From the NCBI RefSeq assembly GCF_009828055.1, contig NZ_WTYB01000001.1, positions 1,007,183-1,071,182 on the forward strand: a stretch of 64,000 nucleotides of DNA, given 5' to 3'. Made by a program: the position numbers and the translations under genes. This document shows positions 27,249-35,795 of this stretch, in pieces (position 1 is the stretch's first letter; every line of letters starts with the position of its first letter). The notes under the pieces are model-generated. The model did not search any database. It was not told the origin of the DNA and saw only the letters and a list, made by a program, of their open reading frames with translations. Source of the DNA: Erythrobacter ramosus. Lineage in GTDB: Bacteria; Pseudomonadota; Alphaproteobacteria; Sphingomonadales; Sphingomonadaceae.

Positions 27249-28823
27249 ATGAACGACACTTCCGGATCAGGGGCCTCGCCTGAAGCTGCCAGCACTTTGG
27301 ACGCCGGGGCCGAGAAGCCATCCGCACCCACTGCCGCGCGTCCCGCCAATCTGCGCGCCCTCATCGGCGATGTGCACGAATGGTGGACGGTGCATGTCAT
27401 CGGTCAGGTCGATCAAGCCGAAGTGACTGAGCGCCGCCGCGAAGACGGGAAACTGTCCGAACACTACCTGTTCATGACCGCGATGGCGGGCGGGATCGCG
27501 ATACTTGGCCTGCTCTTGTCCTCGCCTGCCGTGGTGATCGGCGCGATGCTGCTGTCGCCGCTGATGGGGCCGATCATGGGGCTGGGCTTTGCGCTGGCGA
27601 TTGGCGACTGGGCGTGGCTCAAGCAATCGGTGCTGACGCTGGTGATCGGCAGCGTGCTGGCGGTGCTGCTGTGTGCGGTGCTGGTGTTTATCTCGCCGAT
27701 CCAGACCATCACGTCTGAGATTGCCGCGCGCACCCGTCCCAATCTGTTCGACCTGTTTGTGGCGCTGTTTTCGGCGCTGGCCGGGGCCTATGCGATGATC
27801 CGCGGGCGGGAGGGGGCCATTGTTGGCGTGGCGATTGCGACCGCGCTGATGCCGCCGCTCGCGGTGGTGGGCTTCGGGCTGGCGACGTGGAACTTCACGG
27901 TGTTTTCCGGCGCGCTGCTGCTGTTCGTCACCAACTTCATCACGATCGCGCTGACCGCGTTCGGCATGGCCAAGCTTTATGGCTTCCGCGCCAAGCTGAC
28001 CAAGGGCCAGTCGCAGGCACAGAGCTTTGCGGTGCTAGTAGTGTTTGTCGCCCTGGCGATCCCGCTCGCCTTCTCGCTCAACCGGATCGCGTGGGAAACC
28101 AACGCCCAGCGCATCGTGCGCAGCGAGATCCGCGAACAATTCGACGCGCGCTCGCAGCTCGATCTGCTCGAGATCGACTTCGCCGCCGCGCCGGTCGGGA
28201 TTCATGCGGTGGTGTTCACGCCGGTGCTGCGGCCCGAGATCGAGCAGGCGGTGGCCGCCTCGCTCGCCGAGCGGCTGGGGGAGACGGTCACGCTCGACCT
28301 GGTGCAATACGAGGTCGGCACGAATGATTCAGCGGCGGAACGCGCGCAGCTCTCCGCCGCCCGTGCGCGGGAAGAGCGCGAGGCGTCCGCCCGGGCCGAG
28401 GCGCTGGCGGTGCGGCTGTCGCTGGCAGCGGGGGTGCCGACGCGCGAAGTGCTGATCGACGAAGCCCGCCGCCGCGCGCTGGTGCGGGCCAAACGTTTGG
28501 ACGGCGCAAGCCTTGCGACCTACCGCGCGCTTGAGGCGCGGATCGCCGCGGGTGAGCCGGACTGGACCATCGAACTGATCCCGCCCGCAGGCACGCTTCC
28601 CGCCGCGATCCCCTTTGACGGCGGCGAGCTGACCGAGGCGGGGCAAGCCGCGCTCAACGTCACCGGCTGGGCGGCGCAGCGGCTTGGCCGCGGGGTGGTG
28701 CTGATCGGCCCCACGGGTGAGGGCGAGGCGGTGGCTGAAGCCTTGCGCGGTGAGGGTGTTGCGGTCAGCGTCCGCAGCGGCGCCGGCGTGCTGCGTCCAG
28801 TGTGGGCTAGCGAGGAAGGGTAA
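27249..28823 (+). CDS. DUF389 membrane protein
   Basis: 524 residues. The DUF389/TIGR00341 domain spans about 60-280 with at least six membrane segments, including ALLLSSPAVVIGAMLLSPLMGPIMGLG-type and IATALMPPLAVVG motifs. A soluble C-terminal half of about 230 residues is extra and has a short Ala/Glu-rich helical linker near 380-410. The function of DUF389 proteins is not established. The ATG at 27249 is preferred (AAGGGC ribosome site) over an in-frame start 37 codons upstream. Confidence 0.8.
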   Translation: MNDTSGSGASPEAASTLDAGAEKPSAPTAARPANLRALIGDVHEWWTVHVIGQVDQAEVTERRREDGKLSEHYLFMTAMAGGIAILGLLLSSPAVVIGAMLLSPLMGPIMGLGFALAIGDWAWLKQSVLTLVIGSVLAVLLCAVLVFISPIQTITSEIAARTRPNLFDLFVALFSALAGAYAMIRGREGAIVGVAIATALMPPLAVVGFGLATWNFTVFSGALLLFVTNFITIALTAFGMAKLYGFRAKLTKGQSQAQSFAVLVVFVALAIPLAFSLNRIAWETNAQRIVRSEIREQFDARSQLDLLEIDFAAAPVGIHAVVFTPVLRPEIEQAVAASLAERLGETVTLDLVQYEVGTNDSAAERAQLSAARAREEREASARAEALAVRLSLAAGVPTREVLIDEARRRALVRAKRLDGASLATYRALEARIAAGEPDWTIELIPPAGTLPAAIPFDGGELTEAGQAALNVTGWAAQRLGRGVVLIGPTGEGEAVAEALRGEGVAVSVRSGAGVLRPVWASEEG

Positions 28824-28889
28824 GTGAGTGCGATCTTCGGGTCAGCGGGACCAATGTCGCCGATTAGGAAGCAGCCTTTTAGCGGCCAT

Positions 28890-28977
28890 CCCCGTCACCC
28901 CAGCGCAAGCTGGGGCCTAGGGCCTCATGGAGGGGGGCTTGCCACTCTAGGCCCCAGCTTGCGCTGGGGTGACGGGG
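28890..28977. repeat. Perfect 31-bp inverted repeat (REP-like)
   Basis: Arm 28890-28920 and arm 28947-28977 are exact reverse complements with a 26-nt spacer. Each arm also contains its own CCCCAGC-GCAA-GCTGGGG hairpin, so four stems are possible. It lies in the 273-nt gap between the DUF389 stop and the acyl-AMP ligase stop, i.e. between convergent genes. Confidence 0.9.
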
Positions 28978-28996
28978 GGGGATGAAAAATACCTCT

Positions 28997-29085
28997 CCGC
29001 CCCGGGCTTGTCCCGGGGCCTAGCTATCTTTTTCCGGGGCGCGCACAACAGAAGGCAGCGGGGCCCCGGGTCAAGCCCGGGGCGG
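28997..29085. repeat. Second inverted repeat in the same gap
   Basis: Arms at 28997-29020 and 29062-29085 (24 nt, one mismatch, GCCCCGGG / CCCGGGGC core) flank a 41-nt spacer. The arms are related to the 8291 hairpin. The gap therefore holds two nested REP-like palindromes in tandem. Confidence 0.75.
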
Positions 29086-29096
29086 GGCGTGTTGGC

Positions 29097-30830
29097 CTAA
29101 GCCGCCAGATCAATCGGGACGATTTCGCCCGCCAGATACAGCTTCTTGGCCTTGGCGCGGCTGAGCTTGCCCGAAGACGTGCGCGGCAGGGTCCGGGGCG
29201 GGACCAGTTCGACGATGCAGCTCATCCCCGTGACCGAGCGCACCTTGTCGGCGATCTGATCGCGCAGGCGCACGCGCTCTTCGGGGTCTGAGACCTTGCA
29301 ATGCACCAGCACGGCAGGCGCTTCCTCGCCGTTTTCCATCTCGATCGAGAACGCCGCGATATCGCCGTGGTTGAAGCCGGGAAGCTGCTCCACCGCCCAT
29401 TCGATATCCTGCGGCCAGTGGTTCTTGCCGTTGATGATGATCATGTCCTTCGCCCGGCCGACGATGAACAGATAGCCATTGGCGGTGTAACCCATGTCGC
29501 CGGTGTCGAGCCAGCCGTCCACGAGGCAATCGCCGGTCGCTTCTGGGTTGCGGAAATAGGAGTGCATCACGCTGGGGCCGCGGCACCACACTTTGCCGAT
29601 CTGATGATCGGTCTTGTGCGAGCCATCCTCGCCCTTGATCGCCACTTCCATGTCGGGCAGCGCCTTGCCGCAATTGACGATCGCGCGGTAACGGGCCGGG
29701 CGTGACAGATCGCGCGGCGCGCCCGAGAGGCGCTCTTCCTCGACCAGTTCGACGCGTATCCCTTCGCCCGGCGGCATCACCGTCACCGCCAGCACGGCTT
29801 CGGCCAAGCCGTAAGACGGAGTGAAGGACGATGCCCGGAAGCCCGCCGATGCAAAGGCGTTGACGAAGTTCTGCATCACGTCCGGGCGGATCATGTCCGC
29901 GCCATTGCCCGCGATCCGCCAGCGCGACAGGTCGAAGCGTTCAGCGACGCTCGACTGGCTGGAGATGCGGCGGGCGCAGATGTCATACCCGAAGGTGGGC
30001 GAGTAGCTCAGCGTGTTGCCCGGATTGCGGCTGATCATGTCGAGCCATGCGAGCGGACGGCGGGCGAAGGCATCGGGCTTCAAATAATCGCCCGAGACCT
30101 GATTGGCGATCAGCGAGAGCAGGCAGCCAACCAGCCCCATGTCGTGATACCACGGCAGCCAGCTGACGCAGCGGTCGTTTTCGCCCAGCTCCATCGTGGT
30201 CGAATGGCCGTAAAGATTGTGCAGCAGCGCCCGGTGGGTGACCGCAACGCCGGTCGGGAAGCGGGTCGAGCCGGAGGAGTATTGCAGGTAGCAGATATCG
30301 TCCGGGCTGGCGGTGGGCAGGTCGCAGTCCGGCGCGGGGCGGAGGGCAAAATCCTGCCAGCTTTGCGCCTCGCAGCCCTGACGGGCGGCGGCAGCAGAGG
30401 CCATCTCGGCGATTTCCTCCGGGTAGAGGAGGATCTTCGGGTCCGAGCTTTGCAGTTGGATCGCCAGCTGGTCGATGAAGTTGTCCTTGCCGCCGAAGGT
30501 GGTCGGCAGCGGCAACGGCACCGGCCATGCACCGACATAGACGCAGGCGCAGAACAATGCGGCGAAGTCTGCGCCGGTCTCGGCGATCAGAGCGACACGG
30601 TCTTCCTTGCCGATCCCGGCGGCGATCAGGCGGCGCGCCATCACCAGCGCATCTTCGCGCAGTTCGGAATAGGGATAGACCCGCGCGAGTTCACCGCGCA
30701 TGTCATGGAAGTTGAGCCCCTTCAGGCTCTGCGCAGCATAGTCGATCGCGTCATTGAAGGTTGCAAATTGCGCACGGACCCGCGGCAGATCGCAGTCATT
30801 CGGCGTCGGCGTCAAAACGGCCTCGGTCAT
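29097..30830 (-). CDS. Fatty acyl-AMP ligase (FAAL-type, FadD32-like)
   Basis: 577 residues of the adenylate-forming family. The P-loop is YSSGSTRFPTGVAVTH near residue 190, and the C-terminal catalytic loop RTLPRTSSGKLSRAKAKKLY holds the final lysine. FAALs make acyl-adenylates and hand them to acyl carrier proteins rather than to CoA. Here no carrier protein, polyketide or lipid-assembly gene is adjacent, so the product is unknown; in sphingomonads related enzymes occur in lipid biosynthesis. An upstream TTG three codons earlier (30839) is an alternative start. Confidence 0.82.
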   Translation of the reverse strand: MTEAVLTPTPNDCDLPRVRAQFATFNDAIDYAAQSLKGLNFHDMRGELARVYPYSELREDALVMARRLIAAGIGKEDRVALIAETGADFAALFCACVYVGAWPVPLPLPTTFGGKDNFIDQLAIQLQSSDPKILLYPEEIAEMASAAAARQGCEAQSWQDFALRPAPDCDLPTASPDDICYLQYSSGSTRFPTGVAVTHRALLHNLYGHSTTMELGENDRCVSWLPWYHDMGLVGCLLSLIANQVSGDYLKPDAFARRPLAWLDMISRNPGNTLSYSPTFGYDICARRISSQSSVAERFDLSRWRIAGNGADMIRPDVMQNFVNAFASAGFRASSFTPSYGLAEAVLAVTVMPPGEGIRVELVEEERLSGAPRDLSRPARYRAIVNCGKALPDMEVAIKGEDGSHKTDHQIGKVWCRGPSVMHSYFRNPEATGDCLVDGWLDTGDMGYTANGYLFIVGRAKDMIIINGKNHWPQDIEWAVEQLPGFNHGDIAAFSIEMENGEEAPAVLVHCKVSDPEERVRLRDQIADKVRSVTGMSCIVELVPPRTLPRTSSGKLSRAKAKKLYLAGEIVPIDLAA

Positions 30831-30973
30831 ATTTTTCAACGATACCCGTCAGTTGCGGCGCGTTTCATGATGGCATCACGTACGCGCTCTGGCATAACCC
30901 CGTGTCGCCGGGCATAGTCCGGCAGCGTCCAATGTCAGGCATATGATAAGGAAAGTGGCACGAATAAGGCGAA

Positions 30974-31639
30974 ATGGTTTCACGTAAAGCGAATTCGTCA
31001 TCACCCGGTAGCCGAACTGGGGAGGATTCCAGGCAGGAACGCCGGACTGCGAAGCGGGTGAAACCTCCGCTGGGAGAGGCCACTTTGCGCGATCTGGCGC
31101 TGCATTATGCGGCGCGGTTTGCCACTACCGGTGCGCGGCTCGAAGGCTATCTTGTGCGCAAGATCCGGGAACGGGGCCTCGCCGAAGATGCGGATGGCCG
31201 CACCATCGAGGTCGATATTCCCGCGCTCGTCGCCCGCCTGGTGGAATTGGGCTATGTCGATGACGATGCCTATGCCCGGGGCCGCGCCCGCGATCTTGGC
31301 GCAAGGGGCTATGGCGCGCGCCGGGTCGAGGAGAGCTTGCGCCATGCCGGTGTGGGCGAAGGGCTGCGTCAGGCCCACGCGCCTGGGGAGGCCGCAAGCC
31401 GCCGAGCCGCTGCGCTGATGGCGCGGAAGCGGCGGCTGGGCCCCTATGGCGCGTCTGCCGAGGAGGGCAGCGATCCGCTGGCCGCGCGCAAGGCCCGCGA
31501 AAAAGCCGTTGCAGCAATGCTGCGCGCAGGCCACCAGTACGAGCACGCACGGTTCATCCTCGCGGCCCGGAGCTTTGAGGATGTGGAAGAATGGCTCGGT
31601 GAAGCTGCCGACGATGAAGGGATCGAAGACCAATGGTAA
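30974..31639 (+). CDS. recX: RecX family regulator of RecA
   Basis: 221 residues, longer than E. coli RecX (166). The RecX repeat signature LVELGYVDDDAYARGRARDLGARGYGARRVEESL is near residues 90-125. An Arg-rich, disordered N-terminus of about 35 residues is extra. RecX limits RecA filament growth. recA is not visible in the window. The last four codons overlap the start of the DUF192 gene. Confidence 0.82.
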   Translation: MVSRKANSSSPGSRTGEDSRQERRTAKRVKPPLGEATLRDLALHYAARFATTGARLEGYLVRKIRERGLAEDADGRTIEVDIPALVARLVELGYVDDDAYARGRARDLGARGYGARRVEESLRHAGVGEGLRQAHAPGEAASRRAAALMARKRRLGPYGASAEEGSDPLAARKAREKAVAAMLRAGHQYEHARFILAARSFEDVEEWLGEAADDEGIEDQW

Positions 31640-32139
31640 GGCACCTCTTGGCAAGCGCGGTGATGGCTGCGGGGCTGCTTGCGGCCTGTTCGCCCGGGAC
31701 CACTACGGCCAGCGCGCAGACGCCTGCTCCGGCCACAGCGGCGCGCCACCCGGTCTCGGGCCTTGAGGTGATCGACCTCGTGGTCGAGCGCGGGACCCAG
31801 AAGCTGGCTTTCAAGGTCGAAGTCGCCGCCAGCCCCGAAGCACAGGCCAAAGGCCTGATGTTCCGCACATCGCTGGGCGATAATGAGGGCATGATCTTCC
31901 CCTCCGCCGTGCCCGAGCCGCGCAGCTTCTGGATGAAGAACACCCCGCTCTCGCTCGACATCATCTTCATCGGGCCAGACGGGCGGATCAGCAATATCGC
32001 GGCGAACACTGTGCCCTACTCGCTCGATTCGGTGCGATCCAGCGGGCTGACGAGCGCGGTGCTGGAACTGCGCGCAGGCCGGGCGAAGGAACTGGGGATC
32101 GTGCCGGATGACCGAGTGATGTGGAAGGTGCCGGGCTAA
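31633..32139 (+). CDS. DUF192 lipoprotein
   Basis: 168 residues with a lipobox LLAACSPG (cysteine at about residue 19) after a short hydrophobic leader, so it should be an outer-envelope lipoprotein. The DUF192 domain contains GLMFRTSL and FWMKNTPLSLDIIFIGPDG, typical of the family, whose function is not known. Overlap of 7 nt with recX indicates coupled translation. Structured element copy 5 lies downstream, on the opposite strand. Confidence 0.85.
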   Translation: MVRHLLASAVMAAGLLAACSPGTTTASAQTPAPATAARHPVSGLEVIDLVVERGTQKLAFKVEVAASPEAQAKGLMFRTSLGDNEGMIFPSAVPEPRSFWMKNTPLSLDIIFIGPDGRISNIAANTVPYSLDSVRSSGLTSAVLELRAGRAKELGIVPDDRVMWKVPG

Positions 32140-32167
32140 GCGCTGACCGGGACGGGGAACGCGATCC

Positions 32168-32269
32168 CGGCCCGCCAACGGACGGGCCGCAAGGGCGACC
32201 GCCCGCCCGCAGGCGCCCGTAGCGTAGCGAAGGAATAGCGCCGAGGACGTGCCCGCGGAGGCGGGCACG
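32168..32269 (-). repeat. Structured intergenic element, copy 5 (reverse)
   Basis: Reads on the minus strand. H1 is CGTGCCCGC-CTCC-GCGGGCACG, followed by TCCTCGGCGCTATTCCTTCG and a GGCGC/GCGCC pairing. H3 is GGGC-GGTC-GCCC, and H4 is CGGCCCG with an 8-nt loop and CGGGCCG. It shares its long linker with copy 3 at 35664 (subfamily with a CGCTACGCTACGGGCGCC segment). It lies between the DUF192 gene and the NDUFA12-like gene. Confidence 0.7.
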
Positions 32270-32343
32270 CGAACAAACATCCCGCCCGCCGCAGTGACAA
32301 TCATTATTGGCGTGGGCGACCAATTCCGCTAGGCGCACGGCCT

Positions 32344-32775
32344 ATGGGTATCCTCGGAAAAATCTTCACCTGGTGGGACGGTGCCACGCTCGGCACGCAG
32401 CTCTGGGCGAGCCGCGCGGGCGGTGAGCATGTCGGCACCGATGGCGCGGGCAATACATACTACCGCGAAAAGCCGAAGGCGGCCGCGCTCAACACCGGCT
32501 CCTACACCAGCCGCGAAAAGCGCTGGGTGATCTACAACGGCGCCAATGATGCGAGCCGCGTTCCGGCCGAATGGCACGGCTGGCTGCACGGCACCTATGA
32601 CGATGTGCCCGAAAGCCACCTGCCGCCGCCGCGGATCTGGGAGGCGGATTACACGCCCAACGCCACCGGCACCGTTCAGGCCTATCGCCCGCAAGGCGCC
32701 CTGGAGCGCGGCGGCCAGCGCGCCCGCGCCGTGGGCGATTACGAAGCGTGGACCCCCGGCAGCGCGGACAGCTGA
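32344..32775 (+). CDS. NDUFA12-like (B17.2) subunit of respiratory complex I
   Basis: 143 residues. The NDUFA12 signature includes WWDGATLGTQLW near the start and RRW-type HGWLH (EWHGWLHGTYDD) followed by the PPPRIWEADYTPN region. This accessory subunit is shared by alphaproteobacterial and mitochondrial complex I. Standalone placement, away from the nuo operon, is normal. Confidence 0.93.
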   Translation: MGILGKIFTWWDGATLGTQLWASRAGGEHVGTDGAGNTYYREKPKAAALNTGSYTSREKRWVIYNGANDASRVPAEWHGWLHGTYDDVPESHLPPPRIWEADYTPNATGTVQAYRPQGALERGGQRARAVGDYEAWTPGSADS

Positions 32776-32783
32776 GGCGCGCG

Positions 32784-33371
32784 GTGCGGCAGTTCAGCCT
32801 GGCCCTCCCGCTGGCGAGCGTGCTGATGCTTGCCGCCTGCGACATGGGCGCATCCCAGAACGAAGCGGTGGTGGTGCCGCTGGGTGATGCCAGCCCCGTA
32901 GCTGCGGCCAGCCCGGCCGCGCCGGTCAATGATTACGGCGCGACCCCGATGAACGAGCGCATCGCGGTGCTCGGCCTCCTCAACAAGCGCAACAATGTCT
33001 CCGAAGAGATCAAGCTGAAGCCCGGCGAAAGCCGCGAGATCGGCCCGGTGATCGTCCGCGTCTCCGCTTGCGAGCGCACCGCGCCATGGGAAATGCCGCA
33101 GCAGACTGCGGCCTTCGTGCAGGTCGATATCAAGGGCCGGGGCGAAGCGCAGCACAAGCGCGTGTTCTCAGGCTGGCTGTTCCTCGAATCGCCGAGCCTC
33201 AACGTGGTCGAACACCCGGTCTATGATGTCTGGGTCAAGGATTGCACGATGCGCTTCCCGGGCGAGGAAGGCTCGGCAGCCCCTTCGCCCGAGCCTTCGG
33301 GCAAGCCTGCCGCGCGTCCGTCGGCCACGCCCACGGCGGCACCCAGCGCGGCTCCGACTCCCGACGCATAG
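32784..33371 (+). CDS. DUF2155 lipoprotein
   Basis: 195 residues. After the GTG at 32784 comes a hydrophobic leader with lipobox MLAAC (cysteine about residue 19), then the DUF2155 domain with the sequence CERTAPWEMPQQTAAFVQVD, and an Ala/Pro-rich tail (PSATPTAAPSAAP). The domain occurs in alphaproteobacteria near the cell envelope and has no known function. The last 151 nt overlap the 3' end of aat on the opposite strand. An upstream GTG at 32748 is an alternative but overlaps the NDUFA12 gene. Confidence 0.8.
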   Translation: MRQFSLALPLASVLMLAACDMGASQNEAVVVPLGDASPVAAASPAAPVNDYGATPMNERIAVLGLLNKRNNVSEEIKLKPGESREIGPVIVRVSACERTAPWEMPQQTAAFVQVDIKGRGEAQHKRVFSGWLFLESPSLNVVEHPVYDVWVKDCTMRFPGEEGSAAPSPEPSGKPAARPSATPTAAPSAAPTPDA

Positions 33372-34021
33372 CCCCGGCTGAAGTGGCGCCACGCGGTGCC
33401 GAGGCTGTCACGCGGCTGTCCCTGCGCCCGTTCCACCAACCGCCGGTAATCCGCTTGCGCCAGCTCGGTCGCACCCATTGCGCGCAGGTGCTCGGTCATG
33501 AATTGGCAGTCGAGCAGCGCGAACCCGGCGCGCCGCATCAGCGCCACCAGCCACGCCAGCGCGACCTTGCTCGCATCGGGCACCCGGCTGAACATGCTCT
33601 CCCCGCAGAACACCCGGTCGAAGCTGACCCCGTAAAGCCCGCCCACCAGCTGCGGCGCGCCATCTTCGCCCGCTAGCCAGCATTCGACCGAATGGGCGTG
33701 CCCGGCGCGGTGGAGGCCGATGTAGCTCTGTACGATCCGCTCGCTGATCCAGGTTTCGGGATGATCATCGCGCGGCTCGGCGCAGGCGCGGATCACCTGT
33801 TCGAACTCGCGATCGACCGTCACGGTGAAGCGATCCGCGCGCAGCACCTTGCGCAAGCTCTTGGAGAGATGCAGCCCGTCCAGAGGGATGATCGCCCGGT
33901 CACGCGGCTCAACCCAGAACACCTCGGCATCTTCGCGCTTGTCCGCCATCGGAAAGATCCCGCTGCGATAGGCCAGCAGCAGGGTCTCGACAGGGATGGG
34001 AGGGCGGATCGGCGCGTGCAT
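33221..34021 (-). CDS. aat: Leucyl/phenylalanyl-tRNA-protein transferase
   Basis: 266 residues; adds Leu or Phe to proteins with N-terminal Arg or Lys, marking them for ClpAP (N-end rule). The family motif GGLYGVSFDRVFCGESMFSR is present, followed by KVALAWLVAL and DCQFMTEHL. It is longer than the usual 230-240 residues: the tail after HFSRGYASG is about 40 residues, Ala/Gly-rich, and ends GKRIVQSLTQTS. That ending looks conserved in related sphingomonads as far as I recall, which would make the overlap with the DUF2155 gene a true double-coding region. The ATG at 34021 is chosen over 34099. Confidence 0.85.
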   Translation of the reverse strand: MHAPIRPPIPVETLLLAYRSGIFPMADKREDAEVFWVEPRDRAIIPLDGLHLSKSLRKVLRADRFTVTVDREFEQVIRACAEPRDDHPETWISERIVQSYIGLHRAGHAHSVECWLAGEDGAPQLVGGLYGVSFDRVFCGESMFSRVPDASKVALAWLVALMRRAGFALLDCQFMTEHLRAMGATELAQADYRRLVERAQGQPRDSLGTAWRHFSRGYASGVGAALGAAVGVADGRAAGLPEGSGEGAAEPSSPGKRIVQSLTQTS

Positions 34022-34115
34022 GGTTGCAGCGCACAATACATGGCCGCGCGCGATGAGGCAAAGAGCATTGCCTATCGGATAAGCCTTCGATAAAGGCACC
34101 GCTCCAACGCGCTGC

Positions 34116-34191
34116 AGGGGTGTAGCTCAGTTGGTAGAGCATCGGTCTCCAAAACCGAGGGCCTGCGGTTCGAGTCCGCACACCCCTGCCA
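34116..34191 (+). tRNA. tRNA-Trp (anticodon CCA)
   Basis: 76 nt with encoded CCA. Acceptor stem AGGGGTG/CACCCCT pairs fully; anticodon stem TCGGT/ACCGA encloses CTCCAAA with anticodon CCA. It is the first gene of the familiar tRNA-Trp-secE-nusG-rplK-rplA order. Structured element copy 2 begins 15 nt later. Confidence 0.97.
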
Positions 34192-34206
34192 TTGTTGTTT
34201 GTGTTC

Positions 34207-34300
34207 CGCATCGCCTCCGCGATGCGAAATCCTCGCTCATGCGACCTGAAGGTCGCGTCGCTGCGGGCGGCCGGTCGGCCTTGCGGCGCATTTGGCGCCG
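34207..34300 (+). repeat. Structured intergenic element, copy 2 (3' of tRNA-Trp)
   Basis: H1 is CGCATCGC-CTCC-GCGATGCG, then the linker AAATCCTCGCTC. H2 is GCGACC-TGAA-GGTCGC, H3 is GGCC-GGTC-GGCC, and H4 is CGGCGC-ATTTG-GCGCCG. All four stems differ from copy 1 yet remain paired. The distance to the tRNA is similar to copy 1. Confidence 0.8.
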
Positions 34301-34470
34301 ATTCTTCCGCCTCCTTTAGAGCTTGTCCTTGTGACAGTGCTGCCTTTTGCGCGCTCGGCGCCGAAAGTCGTCCGACGCCCAATCCGCACCCCACCGTTCA
34401 TCCTCCCGCAAGGCGAGCCGTGTATTCCTGTCGACGAACCGATTGACTGCCCTCGCACAGGAGACACAGG

Positions 34471-34623
34471 ATGAGCGCCTATACCTTCCGTTCCTCGCGG
34501 CCCGATCAGTGGGTCAGTCCGCGTCCCACCCGCGATCCGGCGCGGGGGCGGGCGATTCATGGTCCGCTCCAGCCGATGCAGCCGAGTGGCAGCCTGATCG
34601 CCCGCCTGTTCGGGATGCACTGA
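34471..34623 (+). CDS. Small protein of unknown function (50 aa)
   Basis: An ATG with a strong AGGAGACACAGG ribosome site opens a 50-residue frame ending before secE. The protein is basic, with HGPLQPMQPSG in the middle and an ARLFGMH C-terminus; no domain is recognised. I have the impression of similar short sphingomonad proteins with a terminal RLFG, but cannot confirm this. It lies between tRNA-Trp element copy 2 and secE. Confidence 0.55.
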   Translation: MSAYTFRSSRPDQWVSPRPTRDPARGRAIHGPLQPMQPSGSLIARLFGMH

Positions 34624-34820
34624 GGCGCGCCGCCCGCGCACGCATCCGCTGCCCAAGCATTCTTGCATTTGCGCTGTCCCGCGCGTAAGAGCCTCAGCGT
34701 CTTATCCGACATCGGTAGATCTCCAGCCCCTCCGGCGACCTTGTCCCGGGCGGCGCGGCCCCCTACCTGAAAGCCGCCTCGGACAGGACGTGCAGGCATT
34801 ACGCGAAGGAACGGGCTATC

Positions 34821-35063
34821 ATGGCCGATCAGAAGAACGCCGAACTCGGCAAGGTTGAAGAGAAAAAGCGCAAGACCTCGCCCGGCGAGTTCTTCAGTCA
34901 GGTCAAGGCCGAGACGAACAAGATCGTCTGGCCGACCCGTGAGGAAACCGTGCGCACGGCGATCTTCGTGTTCATCTTCATGATGATTCTTTCGATCTTC
35001 TTCCTCGGTGTCGATACCCTCTTCGGCGCGGTCGTGCGCGGCGCGATCAGCCTGCTGCAATAA
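34821..35063 (+). CDS. secE: Preprotein translocase subunit SecE
   Basis: 80 residues with one membrane segment (about 48-70) after the amphipathic helix PGEFFSQVKAETNKIVWPTREE, the conserved SecE signature. Part of the SecYEG channel in the inner membrane. AAGGA ribosome site. Followed by nusG after 57 nt. Confidence 0.97.
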   Translation: MADQKNAELGKVEEKKRKTSPGEFFSQVKAETNKIVWPTREETVRTAIFVFIFMMILSIFFLGVDTLFGAVVRGAISLLQ

Positions 35064-35120
35064 GGCGCGCGGCGCTCAGCATTTCTCTGCCCGTCAGATC
35101 TCTATTTCCAAGGACTCTCC

Positions 35121-35657
35121 ATGGCTCGCTGGTACATCATCCACGCTTACTCCGGTTTCGAGAACAAGGTTCGCGACGCGATCATTTCGGAAGCTGAACG
35201 TCTCGGCCTGTCCGAAGGCGTCGAGGAAGTGCAGGTTCCCACCGAAACCATCACCGAAGTGAAGCGCGGCAAGAAGGTGCAGGTCGAACGCAAGTTCATG
35301 CCCGGCTACGTGCTGGCCAAGCTCAACCTGACCGACGATGTCTACCACCTGGTCAAGAACACCCCCAAGGTGACCGGCTTCCTCGGCTCGATGAACAAGC
35401 CGCAGGCGATCTCGGAAAAAGAAGCCTCGCGCTATTTCGGCGGCGTTGCCGATGCGCAGGCCTCGCCCAAGCGCGAGATCAGCGTCGATTACGAGATCGG
35501 CGATTCGGTCAAGGTGCTCGACGGCCCGTTCGCCAGCTTCAACGGGATCGTGGAAGAGCTCGATTTCGACAAGGCGAAGGTCAAGGTGTCGGTGTCGATC
35601 TTCGGCCGCGCAACCCCGGTGGAGCTCGATTTCGAGCACGTCGAACTGGCGAAGTGA
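35121..35657 (+). CDS. nusG: Transcription termination/antitermination factor NusG
   Basis: 178 residues: NGN domain with WYIIHAYSGFENKVRDAI at the N-terminus and a KOW domain near the C-terminus (GDSVKVLDGPFASFNGIVEELD). Couples RNA polymerase to Rho or the ribosome. The stop is followed by structured element copy 3 after 6 nt. Confidence 0.97.
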   Translation: MARWYIIHAYSGFENKVRDAIISEAERLGLSEGVEEVQVPTETITEVKRGKKVQVERKFMPGYVLAKLNLTDDVYHLVKNTPKVTGFLGSMNKPQAISEKEASRYFGGVADAQASPKREISVDYEIGDSVKVLDGPFASFNGIVEELDFDKAKVKVSVSIFGRATPVELDFEHVELAK

Positions 35658-35663
35658 GTTTTT

Positions 35664-35760
35664 CGCTCGCCCCTCCGGGCGAGCGTCCTCGGCGCTGTTC
35701 CTTCGCTACGCTACGGGCGCCTGCGGGCGTGCGGTCGCGCTCGCGGCCTCTACTAGGCCG
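35664..35760 (+). repeat. Structured intergenic element, copy 3 (3' of nusG)
   Basis: H1 is CGCTCGCCC-CTCC-GGGCGAGCG, followed by TCCTCGGCGCTGTTCCTTCG and the CGCTACGCTACGGGCGCC segment shared with copy 5. H3 is GTGC-GGTC-GCGC. H4 is CGGCC with a 7-nt loop and GGCCG. Same spacing to the upstream gene as copies 1, 2 and 4. Confidence 0.75.
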
Positions 35761-35795
35761 ATACAGCGCTCACTTGGCGAGGCAGTAGAGGGTTG

